From the NCBI GenBank assembly GCA_937937585.1, contig CALDCB010000017.1, forward strand, positions 1 to 26,858: a stretch of 26,858 bases of DNA. The letters run 5' to 3'. The translations under genes were made by a program, and so were the position numbers. This DNA comes from an uncultured Coriobacteriaceae bacterium (lineage in GTDB: Bacteria > Actinomycetota > Coriobacteriia > Coriobacteriales > Eggerthellaceae). The notes beneath the pieces were generated by a model. That model worked only from the letters and a program-made list of their open reading frames with translations, did no database searches and was not told where the DNA came from. Shown here piece after piece: positions 7,631 to 15,761 of this stretch (its first letter is position 1; every line of letters starts with the position of its first letter).

Positions 7631-8776
7631 ATGCGCATAGTGAACGGCAATGTTTTCATCGACGGCGAATTCAAGCACTGCGATGTCGATGTCAAGGGCG
7701 ATAGATTCGCATCCATCGGCGATTATGGTTCGCTTGGCCAGTGCTCTTCGTTCGACCCTGAAATTGTCGAGGCCGATGGTTGCTATGTCATCCCGGGCGT
7801 CATCGACCTGCATTTTCATGGCTGCATGGGAAGCGATATGTGCGACGGCACTGTCGAGGCCGTTTCGATTCTTGCAAAACATGAGGCTTCGTGCGGCGTG
7901 ACCGCAATATGCCCCGCTACCATGACCTACCCTGAAAGCATCCTTGGCCCGGTGATGGACGCTGCTGCGGCATTTCAGCCCGCCGAAGACGAGGCTGCGC
8001 TGGTTGGCATCAACTTGGAGGGCCCGTTCATCTCGCCAAGCAAAGTGGGCGCTCAGAACCCCGAATATGTCCAGCCGTGCGACGTCGACATGATCCGTCG
8101 TTTGCAGGAGCGCGCAGGCGGCTTGGTGAAGCTGGTAGATATCGCGCCCGAGGAAGCCGGGGCGCTTGATTTCGTGCGCGAGATGCACGATGAGGTGCGC
8201 GTATCGGTTGCGCACACCTGCGCCGATTACGCGCAGACCGACGCTGCGTTCAAACAGGGTGCGAAACACGTCACGCATCTGTGCAACGCCATGGCGCCCC
8301 TGCATCATCGTAAGCCCGGCCCCATCGCCGCGGCGTTCGACAACGAAAAGGTCACCGTCGAACTCATCACCGACGGCAAACACATCGATCCCGCTATGGT
8401 GCGCGTCCTGTTCGGCCTGTTCGGCGACAAGCGCATTGTCATCATCAGCGACTCCATGCGCGCCGCGGGCCTTGAAGACGGCGAGTACGATTTGGGCGGC
8501 CAAGTTGTCAGCGTTCACGACGGCCTTGCATGGCTTACCGAAGACACCATCGCGGGAAGCGTGACCGATGCGTGCACGTGCATGTGCCGTTGCGCCAAAG
8601 ACTTCGGCATTCCCTTGGAAAGCGCGGTTAGGGCTGCTACCGAGAACCCGGCTCGTGCTCTTGGTGTGTTCGACGAGCGCGGCTCTATTGCGCCTGGCAA
8701 GATCGCCGATGCCGTGATCCTCGATCGTGACCTTAACGTGGTGAACGTGGTGCTTCGCGGCAGGCTTCTTCGTTGA
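7631..8776 (+). CDS. nagA: N-acetylglucosamine-6-phosphate deacetylase
   Basis: A 381-residue amidohydrolase that converts GlcNAc-6-P to glucosamine-6-P and acetate. The metal and catalytic residues fall where expected in NagA: HFH (H61, H63), E130 in NLEGPF, H195 in SVAHT, H216 in THLCNAM, H251 in DGKH and D274 in SDSMRAAG. R227 lies in HHRKPG. ATG 7631 is chosen because AGAAGG ends 6 nt upstream; the frame is open further upstream, but that part overlaps the membrane-protein gene. It is the last gene before the convergent terminator. The nanA-nanK-nanE genes on the other side of that terminator produce GlcNAc-6-P, the substrate of this enzyme. No nagB is in the window. Confidence 0.95.
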   Translation: MRIVNGNVFIDGEFKHCDVDVKGDRFASIGDYGSLGQCSSFDPEIVEADGCYVIPGVIDLHFHGCMGSDMCDGTVEAVSILAKHEASCGVTAICPATMTYPESILGPVMDAAAAFQPAEDEAALVGINLEGPFISPSKVGAQNPEYVQPCDVDMIRRLQERAGGLVKLVDIAPEEAGALDFVREMHDEVRVSVAHTCADYAQTDAAFKQGAKHVTHLCNAMAPLHHRKPGPIAAAFDNEKVTVELITDGKHIDPAMVRVLFGLFGDKRIVIISDSMRAAGLEDGEYDLGGQVVSVHDGLAWLTEDTIAGSVTDACTCMCRCAKDFGIPLESAVRAATENPARALGVFDERGSIAPGKIADAVILDRDLNVVNVVLRGRLLR

Positions 8777-8874
8777 TGCGTGGCTACCTGTACCAACGCT
8801 TTCTGAAATACCGACTGCGCGCTTCCTACGGCTTTCAGATTTGCTGAGATGCCTGCGCGTGCCCGATGAACACA

Positions 8875-8914
8875 GATACGAAAAGAGACCGCTAAAGCGG
8901 TCTCTTTTCGTATC
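8875..8914. terminator. Bidirectional intrinsic terminator between nagA and nanE
   Basis: GATACGAAAAGAGACCGC and its exact complement form an 18-bp stem around a TAAA loop (8893-8896). The TTTTC run on the right arm and the complementary AAAA on the left arm let it serve both strands. It lies between two genes that converge, nagA (+) and nanE (-). The 98 nt between the nagA stop and the hairpin show nothing else. Confidence 0.92.
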
Positions 8915-8940
8915 AGAGCGTTTTGCCTTGTTTAAGCCGG

Positions 8941-9645
8941 TTATGCAATCGCGTTTACGAACCAGCTGGTGATGGACGTGGGATGCGTGATGGCGGTGCC
9001 GGCTACGACGGCCCAAGCACCTGCGTCGATGGCGCTTTTCGCGTCGGCGGGGGTGTGGACGCGGCCTTCGCAGATAACGGGGAATCCGGGGAATTCTTCT
9101 GCGGCCTGCTTCAGGAGGGCGATATCGGGGCCGTCGGCCATGCCGCAGTCGATTGCGGCACCCGGATGCGAGAGCGTGGTGGACACGATGTCACATCCGC
9201 AGGCAACGCTTCGGCGGATGTCCTCGATGCAGGAGCAGTCGGCCATGACGAGCGTCTCGCATTCCTCACGTAAAGCGGCGACGGTTTCTTCGAACGTGCG
9301 ACCATCGGGGCGCGGGCGATCAGTGGCGTCGATGGCCACGATGTCTGCGCCGGCATGCACGCAAGCGATGGCGTGACGCAGGGTGGGGGTGATGTAAACG
9401 CCCTCGTGACCTTCTTTCCATAGACCGATAACGGGAACCTCAACGCGACCCTTGATGGCTGCGATGTCGGAAAGACCCTGGCAGCGAATGGCGCCGGCGC
9501 CTCCCAGTTCGCATGCGCGCGCCATCTGAGCCATGGTTTCAGGGTGACGCAGCGGTTCGCCCATGTAGGCCTGAACACTGGCAATGAGCTTGCCCTTCAG
9601 CTGCTGAACTAGGGGAGACACGGTGTATTCAGAAATGGATGCCAT
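8941..9645 (-). CDS. nanE: N-acetylmannosamine-6-phosphate 2-epimerase
   Basis: A 234-residue TIM-barrel epimerase that converts ManNAc-6-P to GlcNAc-6-P in sialic acid breakdown. Family motifs are visible: GLWKEGHEGVYITPTL with the catalytic-type lysine K77, DIVAIDATDRPRPDG (101-115), and VICEGRVHTPADAKSAIDAG with E193, followed by the phosphate-binding AGTAITHP. The start is ATG with its complement at 9643-9645, because GAAAGG (complement of 9653-9658) is 7 nt upstream. A longer open frame continues upstream through nanK but is only a shadow of that gene. The gene lies 91 nt downstream of nanK, and the gap contains a hairpin with a T-run. Confidence 0.95.
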   Translation of the reverse strand: MASISEYTVSPLVQQLKGKLIASVQAYMGEPLRHPETMAQMARACELGGAGAIRCQGLSDIAAIKGRVEVPVIGLWKEGHEGVYITPTLRHAIACVHAGADIVAIDATDRPRPDGRTFEETVAALREECETLVMADCSCIEDIRRSVACGCDIVSTTLSHPGAAIDCGMADGPDIALLKQAAEEFPGFPVICEGRVHTPADAKSAIDAGAWAVVAGTAITHPTSITSWFVNAIA

Positions 9646-9680
9646 GATCCTGCCTTTCGAAGGATAGAAGATAGCTGATG

Positions 9681-9718
9681 AAAAAGTCGACCCGGCATTG
9701 GATGATGCGGGGTCGACT
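9681..9718 (-). terminator. Hairpin with T-run between nanK and nanE (leaky terminator or processing site)
   Basis: Read on the minus strand, AGTCGACCCCGCAT and ATGCCGGGTCGACT pair over 14 positions with one mismatch around a six-base loop, and TTTTT follows. It lies inside what otherwise looks like one nanA-nanK-nanE operon, so it would reduce or tune nanE expression rather than end the operon. Confidence 0.6.
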
Positions 9719-9736
9719 GCATGTTGCGAGCTGTGC

Positions 9737-10747
9737 TTAGGCGTTTGCTTTGCCCAGGGTGGCTTGGCGGGCTTGCTCGATGACCGCATCGCGCAAATGC
9801 TCGGCGGCGCCGATAAGCGGGGCGTTGCCCTCGAGCTTTCCTTGGATGATGGGCGTGTCGGCAAGGGGAGCCATGATCTGAGCCTCGACACCTTCATCAA
9901 GCCCCTCGCGCCAAGACGCATAGGCGCTGGTGACGGTGCCGGAAAGGACGACGCACGCAGGGTCGAAGAGATTGCACCACGAGCCGATAGCCTGACCAAG
10001 GGCGAAGCCCGCATCGTGAAGAACCGTGCGTGCATGTTCTTCACCTGCTTCGGCACGGGCCGAAATGGTATCGCCCATGAGTGCCGGGTCAAGCTCATCG
10101 TTGAAACCTTTCCCCTGATAGATAGCGGAAAGACCCATACCGGAAGTGACTGTTTCGGCATGCGAGTCGCGTCCGCATGCGCAAGGGATGCCGGCTGCTG
10201 CGGGGTGCAGGGTATGACCGATATGACCTGCTGCGCCATGGAAGCCGCGCAGAACGTGGCCGTTGACCACCAGTGCGCCGCCAAGGCCGGTTCCGACGCC
10301 AACCATCAGGCAGCTTTCGTAACCTTTCGCAATGCCCCAGCGAGCTTCGCCCAGAGCATGGGCGTGCACGTCGCCAAGCGCAGCAACGGTGACGCCGAAC
10401 TCTTGCTCTAGACGAGCCTGGAGGGGTTGTCCGGTCCAGCCGGGCATGATGTCGTTGGCATACAGGATGGAGCCGTCTTTAGGATTCACCACGCCCGCGG
10501 CGTCAACGCCCACGCCGACGATCTCATCGGCACCGCCGGCAAGATCGATGAGGGTGCGTGCGGTTTCGACGACCGTTTGAAGAACGGCATCGCCGCCGCG
10601 ACGCGGCTCGGTGGGGACGCTTTTCTTGAAGACGATCTGCGGGCCGCCGTTTTCGGGGTAGGCGACCAAGGCACCGGCGATCTTCGTGCCGCCGATGTCA
10701 AGCACAGCCACCAGTTCGGCGCCTTCGGGCTTGGTGAATTCGGTCAT
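9737..10747 (-). CDS. nanK: ROK-family kinase, probable N-acetylmannosamine kinase
   Basis: A 336-residue ROK sugar kinase. The phosphate-binding DIGGTK is at 17-22, the catalytic Asp is in LGDVHAHALGE (D126), and the second phosphate loop is VGVGTGLGGALV (149-160). The metal-site block reads AGHIGHTLH (173-181) and then CACGRDSHAE (189-198). The GHIGHT form, instead of the GEIGH of glucokinases, is what I recall for NanK. The canonical CxCGxxGCxE has become CxCGxxSHxE, so the third Cys ligand is His196. In the pathway it phosphorylates ManNAc to ManNAc-6-P using ATP. ATG at 10747 has AAGGA 6 nt upstream. It lies 13 nt after nanA, which supports the ManNAc kinase call over glucokinase. Confidence 0.88.
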   Translation of the reverse strand: MTEFTKPEGAELVAVLDIGGTKIAGALVAYPENGGPQIVFKKSVPTEPRRGGDAVLQTVVETARTLIDLAGGADEIVGVGVDAAGVVNPKDGSILYANDIMPGWTGQPLQARLEQEFGVTVAALGDVHAHALGEARWGIAKGYESCLMVGVGTGLGGALVVNGHVLRGFHGAAGHIGHTLHPAAAGIPCACGRDSHAETVTSGMGLSAIYQGKGFNDELDPALMGDTISARAEAGEEHARTVLHDAGFALGQAIGSWCNLFDPACVVLSGTVTSAYASWREGLDEGVEAQIMAPLADTPIIQGKLEGNAPLIGAAEHLRDAVIEQARQATLGKANA

Positions 10748-10760
10748 CAGGTTTCCTTAG

Positions 10761-11705
10761 TTACTTGCGGATAGGCGCGTCAGCGTCCATCAGACCATTT
10801 GCCTTAAGAACGGCAACGATGGCCTCGACGTCCTCGCCGACCAGCGGCTGGACGGGCTCGCGCATCTGGTTGGTGTTGAAGACGCCCATCTGCCACAGAG
10901 CGGTCTTGAATGCGCCGACGCCTGCACCGAAGCCGACGGTTGCATGCACGTTGCGGGTGACGCCCATAAGCTTGGCGAGGTGGTTCTGGATCTCGCGAAC
11001 GCGCTCCCAGTCACCTGCTTGGTAAGCCTTCCACTGCTCGACGTAGCTGTAGGGATCGATGTTGCCAAGGCCCGGGACGGAGCCGTCGGCGCCGGACATG
11101 TAAGCGCCGTCGACGACGACCTCATGGCCGGTGAACACCTGCAGGGGATGGCCGGCTTCCTCGTTCTCGATGCAAAGCCAACGGAACTGAACGTCGTCAC
11201 CCGAAGAGTCCTTGACGCCCTGAAGGACGCCTTCTTTGCCAAGGCGAACCAGCATAGTGGGATCGAGCTTGGTGTGGACGCACACGGGAAGGTCGTATGC
11301 GAACAGGGGCAGGTTGGTGGCTGCGGCGATCTGACGGAAATGGCGCTCGGTCTCGCGCGGGCCGCCCAGAGCGTAGAACGGGGCGGTTGCGACAAGGCCG
11401 TCAACGCCGAAGCCGGAAGCGCGCTTTGCCTGGTCGATGACGCGCAGGGTTTCCATATCGATGATGCCTGCAAGCACGGGGACGCGGCCGCCGACGATGG
11501 CGACAGCCTCCTGCAGCACGTGATAGCGTTGTGCGTCGGTCAGGAAGGCGACCTCACCCGAGGAGCCCAGGAAGAACAGGCCGTCGACGCCTGCATCGAT
11601 CATACGGTTGATCGAGCGCTCGAATGCCTCGAGGTCGAGCTGACGGTTGGCATCGAGCGGGATGACAACCGGGGGGATCACTCCATGAAATTGCGATTCG
11701 GTCAT
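10761..11705 (-). CDS. nanA: DapA/NanA-family aldolase, probable N-acetylneuraminate lyase
   Basis: A 314-residue class I aldolase of the dihydrodipicolinate synthase/N-acetylneuraminate lyase family. The substrate carboxylate loop is GSSGE (47-51), the catalytic Tyr is Y137 in FAYDLP (usually YNxP), and the Schiff-base Lys is K165 in GVKDSSGD. Family members split or form different 2-keto acids, so sequence alone does not settle the substrate. The following nanK and nanE genes make cleavage of N-acetylneuraminate to ManNAc and pyruvate the most likely reaction. ATG at 11705 has AAAGGA (complement of 11714-11719) 8 nt upstream. It is the first gene of the nan operon and has its own sigma-70-type promoter. 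Confidence 0.82.
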   Translation of the reverse strand: MTESQFHGVIPPVVIPLDANRQLDLEAFERSINRMIDAGVDGLFFLGSSGEVAFLTDAQRYHVLQEAVAIVGGRVPVLAGIIDMETLRVIDQAKRASGFGVDGLVATAPFYALGGPRETERHFRQIAAATNLPLFAYDLPVCVHTKLDPTMLVRLGKEGVLQGVKDSSGDDVQFRWLCIENEEAGHPLQVFTGHEVVVDGAYMSGADGSVPGLGNIDPYSYVEQWKAYQAGDWERVREIQNHLAKLMGVTRNVHATVGFGAGVGAFKTALWQMGVFNTNQMREPVQPLVGEDVEAIVAVLKANGLMDADAPIRK

Positions 11706-11739
11706 GAGAAAAGTCCTTTGTCTCGCTATTCGTTCAAGC

Positions 11740-11758
11740 CGCCGTGTGTATCACGGCG
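11740..11758 (-). promoter_or_regulatory. Inverted repeat just downstream of the nanA start site
   Basis: CGCCGTG and CACGGCG are 7-bp arms around a five-base centre. They lie a few bases after the predicted start site of the nanA transcript. It could be a repressor operator or a leader hairpin. No regulator gene for it is recognised in the window. Confidence 0.4.
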
Positions 11759-11768
11759 CGCTTTAGTG

Positions 11769-11798
11769 ATTATGTTGCGACGGGTTTCTTGGTGTCAA
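11769..11798 (-). promoter_or_regulatory. nanA-nanK-nanE promoter
   Basis: On the minus strand TTGACA (11793-11798) is a perfect -35, followed by an 18-bp spacer and CATAAT (11769-11774) as the -10. It begins about 20 bp after the terminator of the preceding transporter genes. The -10 and start-site sequence match those of the binding-protein promoter at 17636-17664. Confidence 0.75.
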
Positions 11799-11818
11799 TG
11801 GCGCAGGCCTTAACCCAC

Positions 11819-11851
11819 AAAAAAGGCCTCGACGAGATGTCGAGGCCTTTT
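11819..11851 (-). terminator. Intrinsic terminator after the transporter operon
   Basis: AAAAGGCCTCGAC and GTCGAGGCCTTTT form a 13-bp stem around a five-base loop. Read on the minus strand it is followed by more T residues. It lies 64 nt after the ATPase stop codon and directly before the nanA promoter, so the nan genes start a new transcript. Confidence 0.88.
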
Positions 11852-11915
11852 GCCTAATGGCGAGGCGAATTCGCTTGCCGCGGGTGTTTTGAGCCTACGG
11901 CATGAGCGGTTGCTT

Positions 11916-12779
11916 CTAGCGACCGAGGTCCTTCTTGTCGAGGTCCTGGGCGAACTGCGCAAGGTCGGGGTGGAGAAGGGAAGGAGCGGCTCCCAGCAGA
12001 AGCTTGGTGTAGTCGTCCTTCGGGTTCTCGAAGACCTCCTTGGCGGTGCCGTGCTCGACTGCCTGGCCGTGGTTCATGACCATGATGCGGTCGGAGATGT
12101 AGCGCACGGTCTGGATGTCGTGGCTGATGAACACCATGGCAAGGCCGAGCTCTTTCTTCAAATCCATCAGAAGGTTCAGGATCTGGGCGCGAACCGAAAC
12201 GTCAAGTGCGCTGGTGGGCTCGTCCGCGATGATGGCGTCGGGCTTCAGCGACAGGGCGCGAGCGATGGCGACGCGCTGGCGCTGACCGCCGGAGAGCTGG
12301 CCGGGCAAGGCGTCGAGCACCGAGCCGGGCAGGCCAACCATGCCGATGAGCTCGATGACGCGCTTCTCGCGCTCCTCGGGCGTGCCGACGTTATGAACGA
12401 CCATAGGATCCATGAGCTGGTCATGAATGGACATACGGGCGTTCAGCGCGGTGGCGGGGTCCTGGAATACGACCGAGATGACGCGGCCGATGAGCTTGCG
12501 CTGGGCGGCGGAGCGTTTCGTGACGTCCTCGCCCTTGAAGTACACGTGGCCGCTGGTGGGCTGCTGAAGGCCGCACATGACGTTGGCGGTGGTGGACTTG
12601 CCGCAGCCGGACTCGCCGACGATGCCGATGGTCTCGCCGGGGAACAGTTTCAGCGAGAGATTCTGCACTGCCTTGACGCGGTTGGGGTGAAGGATCGAAC
12701 CGGTACGGGTCTTGAACGTCACCGAGACGTCATCAAGGAAGATGATGGGAGTGGTCTCCTGGTTGGTTTCCTGGCTCAC
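11916..12779 (-). CDS. Dpp/Opp-family ABC transporter ATPase (second ATPase, candidate SatD/DppF-like)
   Basis: A 287-residue cytoplasmic ATPase. Walker A is GESGCGKST (56-64), the Q-loop follows in VVFQDP, the signature is LSGGQRQRVAIARAL, and Walker B is IIADEPTSALD with the switch His in FISHD. The C-terminal segment matches the oligopeptide transporter ATPase extension, shortened. Its GTG start overlaps the TGA of the upstream fusion gene as GTGA, and GGAGGT lies 8 nt upstream, so translation is coupled. It would pair with the ATPase half of the fusion protein to drive uptake. The substrate is judged from context: probably sialic acid, less likely peptides. Confidence 0.9.
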   Translation of the reverse strand: MSQETNQETTPIIFLDDVSVTFKTRTGSILHPNRVKAVQNLSLKLFPGETIGIVGESGCGKSTTANVMCGLQQPTSGHVYFKGEDVTKRSAAQRKLIGRVISVVFQDPATALNARMSIHDQLMDPMVVHNVGTPEEREKRVIELIGMVGLPGSVLDALPGQLSGGQRQRVAIARALSLKPDAIIADEPTSALDVSVRAQILNLLMDLKKELGLAMVFISHDIQTVRYISDRIMVMNHGQAVEHGTAKEVFENPKDDYTKLLLGAAPSLLHPDLAQFAQDLDKKDLGR

Positions 12780-14803
12780 AGCAATACACCTCCGGGAATG
12801 GCAGGCTCGATACCGAGACGCTTCAGCTCGCTGTCAGGCAGCTCGGCATAGTAGTGGTCGGTCATCGCGACGCGCTTGAGCATCGGGCGGACCGGCGACA
12901 CCTTGTCGGGGTGGCTGGAACGCGGCGTGAAGCGGTCGCCCTTGGGGAAGTCCTTCGGCGAGGGGACCGATCCGGGAACCTGATGCAGGCGACCGGTGCC
13001 GGCTTCGATGGAAAGGACGGAGCCCAGAAGGCCGCGCGTGTACTCGTGGATGGGGTTGGTGAGGATCTCGGTGACCGGACCCTGCTCGACAACCTGGCCG
13101 GCGTACATGACGGTGATGGAGTTGGCGACCTCGGCAACGAGGGCGAGGTCGTGGCTGACGAAGATCATCGCGAAGCCAAGCTCCTTCTGCAGGCGGTTCA
13201 AGAGGTCGACGACCTGCTTCTGAACCGTGACGTCAAGCGCAGTGGTGGGCTCGTCGGCAATGACGAGTTTCGGGTCGCGCGTAAGCGCCATGGCGATGAG
13301 GACGCGCTGGCGCTGGCCGCCGGAAAGCTCGTGCGGGTAGGAGTCAAGCGTGCGCTTGGGATCAAGGCCTACAAGCTCGAGCAGCTCTTCGGCGGAACGC
13401 GTGCCGCCACGGCTGGTGAGCTGCTTCATCTGAGCGCGGATGAGCATGGACGGGTTCAGCGACGAGAGAGCGTCCTGGTAGATCATGGCGATCTCGCGAC
13501 CGCGCAGCTCGTTCATTTCCTTCTGGTTGAGCTCGAGGAGGTTGCGGCCGTTGTACAGGATCTGGCCGGAGATCTGAGCCTTCGGGTCGATGAGGCCCAT
13601 GATGGTCAGCGACGTGATGGACTTGCCGCATCCGGACTCGCCGACAAGGCCCATGGTCTGACGCGGACGGACGACGAAGCTGATGTTATCGACGACGTTC
13701 ACATCGCCGTGGCGCGGGAACTTGATGGAAAGGTCCTTCACCTCGAGGATGGGCGGAACGTCGGTGTGCGCGGGGAAGCGGTCGGTGCGCTTCGCCTCGA
13801 TGGTGCGCAGCTCGGACAGGCGGGCCTTGAGGTCCTCGGCCTGAGCGGTGTAGGCAAGACGCGGGTCGGACACGAACATGTCGGCCTCACGCTTGGAGTC
13901 GAGGTTGGAGTCAGAAGCGACAACCGGTGCCTTGGGGGCTGCGGCCAGTGCGTCGGTCATGCCCTCGGAAAGGACGTTCAGACACAGAACGGTGATCATG
14001 ATGGCGAGGCCCGGGAAGAGCGCCTGCCACCAACGACCGGCCAGAACGCCGGCACGCGCATCGGCGAGGATATTGCCCCACGTGGGCGTGGGCTCGGGGA
14101 TGCCGGCCGAGATGAACGACAGGGATGCCTCGAAGACGATGGCGTCGGCGACCAGGACGATGGTGAAGACCATGACCGGGGCGATGCAGTTGCGCAGAAC
14201 GTGCTTCCACAGGATCCACGGGGCGCGTGCGCCGGAAACGACGACGGCGCGGACGTAATCCTGGTTGTACTCGCTCATGACGTTGGCGCGCACGATACGT
14301 GCGATCTGCGGGATGTACAAGAAGCCGATGGCGAAGATCAGCGAGGGCACCGAGTTGCCGAACACGATGACGAACGTGGCGGCAAGGGCGATGCCGGGGA
14401 AGGACATGACGATGTCCATGATGCGCATGATGACTTCGGAGACCCACTTGCGGCTAACAGCGGCGATGGAACCGATGATGGAGCCCAGAACCAAGGCGAA
14501 CGAGGTTGCGCCCAGGCCGATGACCAGCGAGTAGCGCGCGCCGTGCATCATACGGGACAAAACGTCGCGGCCCTTGTCATCGGTGCCGAACAGGAAGGTG
14601 GAATCTGGCGCTTGGCGCGCGGTGAAGATCTGAAGCGGATCGTGCGGCGAAAGGACGTTCGCGAACACGGCGATCAGAAGGATAAGGAGAAGCACGAGGG
14701 CCGAGATGCGTGCCGAGACGGACATGTTCTTCCAACGGCTGATACGCATCTTGCCGGCGTTCTGCTCGAGCTTCGCGGTGGTGTTTTCCCTAAGCTTTAC
14801 CAT
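12776..14803 (-). CDS. Fused ABC transporter permease-ATPase (DppC-DppD-like, candidate SatC)
   Basis: 675 residues in one unbroken frame. Residues 1-285 are a DppC-type permease: an N-terminal TM near 35-50, the periplasmic segment with FGTDDKGRDVLSRMMHGAR, and about five more TM segments with the EAA-type loop around YVRAVVVSGA. A 60-residue charged linker follows. Residues 351-675 are a DppD-type ATPase: Walker A GESGCGKS (388-395), signature LSGGQRQR (493-500), Walker B VIADEPTTALD (514-524). The C-terminal extension normally reads CxFxxRC in this family, but here it is DRFTPRS, without the cysteines. It starts 1 nt after the permease stop and overlaps the next ATPase. Such permease/ATPase fusions are known in Dpp-type transporters, including, as I recall, sialic acid systems. 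Confidence 0.92.
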   Translation of the reverse strand: MVKLRENTTAKLEQNAGKMRISRWKNMSVSARISALVLLLILLIAVFANVLSPHDPLQIFTARQAPDSTFLFGTDDKGRDVLSRMMHGARYSLVIGLGATSFALVLGSIIGSIAAVSRKWVSEVIMRIMDIVMSFPGIALAATFVIVFGNSVPSLIFAIGFLYIPQIARIVRANVMSEYNQDYVRAVVVSGARAPWILWKHVLRNCIAPVMVFTIVLVADAIVFEASLSFISAGIPEPTPTWGNILADARAGVLAGRWWQALFPGLAIMITVLCLNVLSEGMTDALAAAPKAPVVASDSNLDSKREADMFVSDPRLAYTAQAEDLKARLSELRTIEAKRTDRFPAHTDVPPILEVKDLSIKFPRHGDVNVVDNISFVVRPRQTMGLVGESGCGKSITSLTIMGLIDPKAQISGQILYNGRNLLELNQKEMNELRGREIAMIYQDALSSLNPSMLIRAQMKQLTSRGGTRSAEELLELVGLDPKRTLDSYPHELSGGQRQRVLIAMALTRDPKLVIADEPTTALDVTVQKQVVDLLNRLQKELGFAMIFVSHDLALVAEVANSITVMYAGQVVEQGPVTEILTNPIHEYTRGLLGSVLSIEAGTGRLHQVPGSVPSPKDFPKGDRFTPRSSHPDKVSPVRPMLKRVAMTDHYYAELPDSELKRLGIEPAIPGGVLL

Positions 14804-14804
14804 G

Positions 14805-15761
14805 CTACACCGTCCTGATTCGCGGATCGATCAGGATATAGAGCATATCCACGATGATGTTGATGATGATGAAGGTGATGGCAACGACCAGGACGACGCC
14901 CTGAACGAGCATCGTGTAGCTGGACTGAATGCCGGAAAGGATGGCCATGCCCATGCCAGGGAGGTTGAAGATGACCTCGATGACGACGGCGCCGCCCATG
15001 AGGTAGCCGATGCGCATGCCCAAAACGGTGACGGGCGTGATGAGCGCGTTGCGAAGCACGTTGCGTGCGACAACCGTGCGCTTGGGGATGCCGCCGCCAA
15101 GCGCGGTGCGGACGTAGTCCTTGTCAAGCTCCTCGACCATGGAGGTGCGGATGACGCGCGTCATCTGACCGATAACCGGCACGCCCAAGGCGATTGCCGG
15201 AAGAGCCATGCGTGCCAGCCAGCCCGAAGGATCGGTGGCGAAGCTGGGGAGCTTGCCCGAGGCAGGAAGCCAGCCAAGCTCGAACGAGAACAGCAAGATC
15301 ATGAGGACTGCCAGCCAGAAGGAAGGCGTGGCGATGCAGACGATGCTGAGCACGCGGATGAGTTGGTCCGGCCATCGGTCGCGGTACAGGGCCGATATCA
15401 CGCCCAGGATGACCGCGAAGAAAACGCCGATGAGAAGGCCCATGAAGGTAAGTTGCAGCGTGACGGGCAGCGCGCTTGCGATGCGGTCGGAAACCGATGC
15501 GTTGTTTGCGCCGAAGGACCCCAAATCGCCCTGGACCAAGCCGGCCATGTAATTGCCGTACTGGACGAGAATAGGATCGTTAAGCCCATGTTCCTCTCGA
15601 TATTGGGCTGCTTGTTCTGCCGAGGCGTTCTCGCCCAGAACCGAATAGGCCTGGTCGATTGGCGAAAGCGCCATCAGGAAGAACACGAGGATGGTAACGC
15701 CGATGATCATGATCGGGAAAGCAATGAGCCTTCGGCCGATCAATCGCAACAGGTTGTTCAC
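14805..15761 (-). CDS. Dpp/Opp-family ABC transporter permease (DppB-like, candidate SatB)
   Basis: 318 residues from the GTG at 15761. An ATG at 15809 is open in frame, but GTG has AAAGGGGG about 5 nt upstream and gives a normal N terminus (NNLLRLIGRRLIAFPIM). About six membrane segments are seen. The periplasmic loop after TM1 has the ENASAEQAAQYREEHGLNDP pattern of DppB/OppB permeases, followed by GDLGSFG. The EAA-type coupling loop is near DYVRTALGGGIPKRTVVARN. It is the membrane partner of the fusion protein that follows after 1 nt. It lies 185 nt downstream of the binding protein and beyond a terminator. Confidence 0.92.
   Translation of the reverse strand: MNNLLRLIGRRLIAFPIMIIGVTILVFFLMALSPIDQAYSVLGENASAEQAAQYREEHGLNDPILVQYGNYMAGLVQGDLGSFGANNASVSDRIASALPVTLQLTFMGLLIGVFFAVILGVISALYRDRWPDQLIRVLSIVCIATPSFWLAVLMILLFSFELGWLPASGKLPSFATDPSGWLARMALPAIALGVPVIGQMTRVIRTSMVEELDKDYVRTALGGGIPKRTVVARNVLRNALITPVTVLGMRIGYLMGGAVVIEVIFNLPGMGMAILSGIQSSYTMLVQGVVLVVAITFIIINIIVDMLYILIDPRIRTV

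Noticed and set aside
9646..10302. Upstream extension of the nanE frame into nanK
   Set aside because: The extra 219 residues overlap the ROK kinase in another frame and look random. ATG 9645 has its own Shine-Dalgarno site.
12854..14818. A 654-residue plus-strand open frame over the permease-ATPase fusion
   Set aside because: Its composition is dominated by Asp, Gly, Arg and Val, as expected for antisense of this codon usage. The minus-strand frame has full ABC motifs.
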